This document shows, in pieces, positions 62,210-64,000 of a DNA stretch of 64,000 bases. A program made the translations under genes and the position numbers. The DNA lies in assembly GCA_965248935.1 (NCBI GenBank), contig OZ252214.1, positions 1,984,001 through 2,048,000 of the forward strand, read 5' to 3'. Numbering within the stretch: position 1 is the stretch's first letter; every line of letters starts with the position of its first letter. The notes beneath the pieces are model-generated. The model was not told the DNA's origin and searched no databases. It worked only from the letters and a program-made list of their open reading frames with translations. This stretch comes from G032773895 sp965248935. Its GTDB lineage: Bacteria > Pseudomonadota > Gammaproteobacteria > Pseudomonadales > Cellvibrionaceae.

Positions 62210-62271
62210 AATTAGTGCCCATCCATAAACATACAAACCCTTGATTTGTAAGAATAATTTCAAAAACACAT
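62210..62271 (+). mobile_element. IS end remnant (second copy)
   Basis: 61 bp nearly identical to 57874-57934. It truncates the ART-like toxin gene and supplies its last codons (SAHP). Confidence 0.6.
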
Positions 62272-62634
62272 CGCCCTTCAATTCATTCTAGTTTGCTTTA
62301 GGTTCTCCCCCATTTGCTCTGAGTCAAAAACGTAATACCAAACTGCAAATCTAACTCGTAGCGCTGCTACCCCAGCCAAGAACCCCAACCCTAGCAATTG
62401 TTATATCTAATACTTTTCATTTAAGTGGACAAGACTAAACATTAGGCATAACGGTCTAAAACAAGCCTAAAAAATGAAATAAACGATTATTTTTTTGATC
62501 CAGTTCACATATTTCACTCATTCTCAACAAAAATTGCCTCGACCAACAGAAACTGTTAACTAGTACTCAAGCATTAGCAAAACAAACGTATAAGATAATA
62601 CAAAAGTACCAATACTTAAATCCAGAGGTCCCGG
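62272..62634. other. Intergenic region upstream of lipoprotein 2
   Basis: About 360 bp, no gene. AGAGG lies 6 bp upstream of the lipoprotein ATG; promoter not identified. Confidence 0.4.
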
Positions 62635-63177
62635 ATGAACTGTTTAACTAAACTTTGTTTTGCCTTAGCCTTATGTGTCGCTCTAGCTTCTTGCGGTGGT
62701 GCTGCAAGTGGCGGAGGAACAATGGAGGAAAACCCCGTAGACGAACATAATCCTGAGCCTACTCCCGACCCTGAGCCTACTCCTGATCCTGAACCCACTC
62801 CTGATCCTGTACCTACTCCTGATCCTGTACCTACTCCTGATCCTGAACCCACTCCTGATCCTGAGCCTACTCCTGATCCTGAGCCTACTCCCAACCCTGT
62901 ACCAGAAAAAATATCGGCTGCAATTAGCTGGACCATTCCCGATACCAGACAAAACGGAGATGACTTACTGTTAAGTGAGATTGGCGGTTACGAAATTATT
63001 TATCGACGCACAACGGCAATGGAATACGAAACTGTGGTTATTAACGATCAAACCATTGGCGACTGGATAGTTGATAACCTAGACCCAGGAGAATACGAAT
63101 TTCTTATTGCTGCATTTGATACAGACGACATTTACAGCACATATTCATCACCCTATCTAGCGGTTTTGGGCAGTTAA
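62635..63177 (+). CDS. Proline-rich lipoprotein with fibronectin-III-like domain (2)
   Basis: 180 residues: lipobox ALASC (Cys20), then a tandem PEPTPDP/PVPTPDP spacer (about ten 6-residue units, residues 41-100). The C-terminal domain (SAAISWTIPDTRQNGDDLLL, GGYEIIYRRTTAMEY) is nearly the same as in the 56655 protein. The spacer DNA is an 18-bp tandem repeat likely to vary in copy number. Surface-exposed spacer lipoproteins of this design suggest a stalk plus binding domain. Confidence 0.8.
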   Translation: MNCLTKLCFALALCVALASCGGAASGGGTMEENPVDEHNPEPTPDPEPTPDPEPTPDPVPTPDPVPTPDPEPTPDPEPTPDPEPTPNPVPEKISAAISWTIPDTRQNGDDLLLSEIGGYEIIYRRTTAMEYETVVINDQTIGDWIVDNLDPGEYEFLIAAFDTDDIYSTYSSPYLAVLGS

Positions 63178-63196
63178 GCTCATACCAAGTCCAAGC

Positions 63197-63228
63197 TGGA
63201 GCAGGGAAGCTCCACCCCCCTTTTATTT
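63197..63228 (+). terminator. Terminator after lipoprotein 2
   Basis: TGGAGC/GCTCCA stem with 6-nt loop, then a C-run and TTTTATTTT. Confidence 0.6.
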
Positions 63229-63391
63229 TCACTCCATTAGACCTTATTTCGCACAACATCCTCTATGTAATAAAAAGCAGGCTTGGGTAAAGATAGAAAA
63301 GGCTACCCATCTTGGCAGCCTTAAAATGAAAACAGCACAACGTTTGAAATACGCTGGGATTAAAATAACCTGCTTAGCTTTGGCCCTTCCC

Positions 63392-64000
63392 CTATTCCAG
63401 TGGATTAACGGTTCCATCTGCCGTATTAATCGATGCCAACGGCTGGAACATCGCTAAGTTTTCTAAAGAAGCGGCAGAACCCAACCCATGGCCTCCCGTC
63501 AGGCCGACATAGGCGGCTTCAAATGCCGCATGGGATTCACTGTGGAGCGCAAGATAATTTAATACAACCGTATTCACCAAAAGGTTAACGTTATTCGCCG
63601 CAGGGCTCGATGAGATATCAACATCACCACTTGCCCGCATATAGCCAATTTGCCCGGTGACATTAGGGCGCAAAATCGGTTGTGATCTTGGGTCAAAGAC
63701 CAGGAAGAACGAAGAGGCTGTCTGCTGGTTATCACCTGTCCAAACACCTTTGCCACGCCCACCCTCAGAATCGTCTGTCATACCATTACTGAATACAGAG
63801 CCATCGCTGAACACATAAATCATCACCGGCTTGCCTTTACGTTTGGCGTATTCCAAACAGGCGCCAATACAACGGCCTGCTCGAAGGTCTCGCATTTCAC
63901 CTGTAGCCCGGTCGCCAGTATGATAATCGTAACCGCCCATAGCGATTGTGCCAGCCCCGGCATTGCCTTCAATCACCAATTTCATTACTGAAGCGGTTTT
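63392..64000 (-). CDS. Conserved protein, C-terminal part (runs off window)
   Basis: About 203 codons, open to the window edge and beyond the ATG at 63985 (KTASVMKLVIEG reads through). Contains EGNAGAGTIAMGGYDYHTGD, RAGRCIGACLEYA, GKPVMIYVFSDGSVFSNG, SSPAANNVNLLVNTVVLNYL. It resembles a conserved secreted family, sometimes labelled DUF1501-like or misnamed GspF in marine gammaproteobacteria. The identification is from memory. Function unknown. Confidence 0.6.
   Translation of the reverse strand, partial: KTASVMKLVIEGNAGAGTIAMGGYDYHTGDRATGEMRDLRAGRCIGACLEYAKRKGKPVMIYVFSDGSVFSNGMTDDSEGGRGKGVWTGDNQQTASSFFLVFDPRSQPILRPNVTGQIGYMRASGDVDISSSPAANNVNLLVNTVVLNYLALHSESHAAFEAAYVGLTGGHGLGSAASLENLAMFQPLASINTADGTVNPLE

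Noticed and set aside
62616..62952. Minus-strand open frames with GSGVGSGSG or RIRSR repeats
   Set aside because: They are antisense of the PEPTPD repeat in the lipoprotein gene.

Overview
The window looks like a chromosomal segment of a marine, polysaccharide-degrading gammaproteobacterium of the Cellvibrionaceae type (Saccharophagus/Teredinibacter-like). The clues are a large TonB-dependent receptor, a nagA-nagB amino-sugar operon, a secreted protein with long poly-serine linkers, and a Tex/RlmD-type housekeeping background. The assignment is by gene style only; no rRNA or tRNA gene was seen.

Layout. 1-6 kb: 5' end of a TonB-dependent receptor (minus strand), a Gfo/Idh/MocA oxidoreductase, a lipoprotein polysaccharide deacetylase, and nagA-nagB. 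Together they suggest uptake and catabolism of chitin or GlcNAc-type material. 6.5-34.7 kb: a polymorphic-toxin island. One full-length Rhs protein (1386 aa) with its immunity gene is followed by about 24 kb of same-orientation orphan cassettes. Each cassette carries the 3' part of the rhs core, a different toxin tip after the DPFGL hinge and, usually, an immunity gene. Toxin tips include a RES-domain NAD-degrading type paired with an MbcA/ParS-like antitoxin fragment, a possible TNT-like family in three variants, an ART-like tip, two related families sharing a pretoxin linker, and one tip broken at a tetranucleotide repeat.

The cassettes are separated by a recurrent element (15 copies, all on the + strand) that starts TGTAGAGCGC and carries iterated CATCGTAG motifs. 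It resembles the transposase-binding end of a Tn7/Mu-like transposon. A second end family (TGTGGCCGCC plus CATCATAA motifs) is attached to a partial transposon with a TniB/ExeA-like ATPase and the C-terminus of a transposase. A chimera of the two ends is also present. The array therefore looks like a library of exchangeable Rhs tips built and reshuffled through transposon ends and homologous rhs core DNA.

34.7-48.6 kb: a 1209-aa secreted poly-Ser/FG-GAP protein, a five-gene exopolysaccharide-type cluster (CapK/PaaK-like ligase, GT4, NodB deacetylase, GT2, deacetylase-like), a periplasmic binding protein, a patatin-like lipase with a small lipoprotein, and an RlmD/TrmA-type methyltransferase. 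48.8-53.9 kb: a second toxin locus, a membrane-disrupting (Tme-like) effector gene split by a 264-bp MITE, followed by tandem copies of toxin tip plus two-TM immunity protein. An Imm11-like immunity gene and a TacA antitoxin with a truncated TacT toxin come next. 54-64 kb: tex, two paralogous proline-rich lipoproteins, a MAPEG protein, a HExxH protein, and many mobile-element remnants (IS91/integrase pieces, an IS30 transposase split by a second copy of the MITE, a broken ART toxin).

Two separate toxin loci in this window therefore grow by the same logic, tandem accumulation of tip plus immunity modules, and mobile elements have both built and decayed them.
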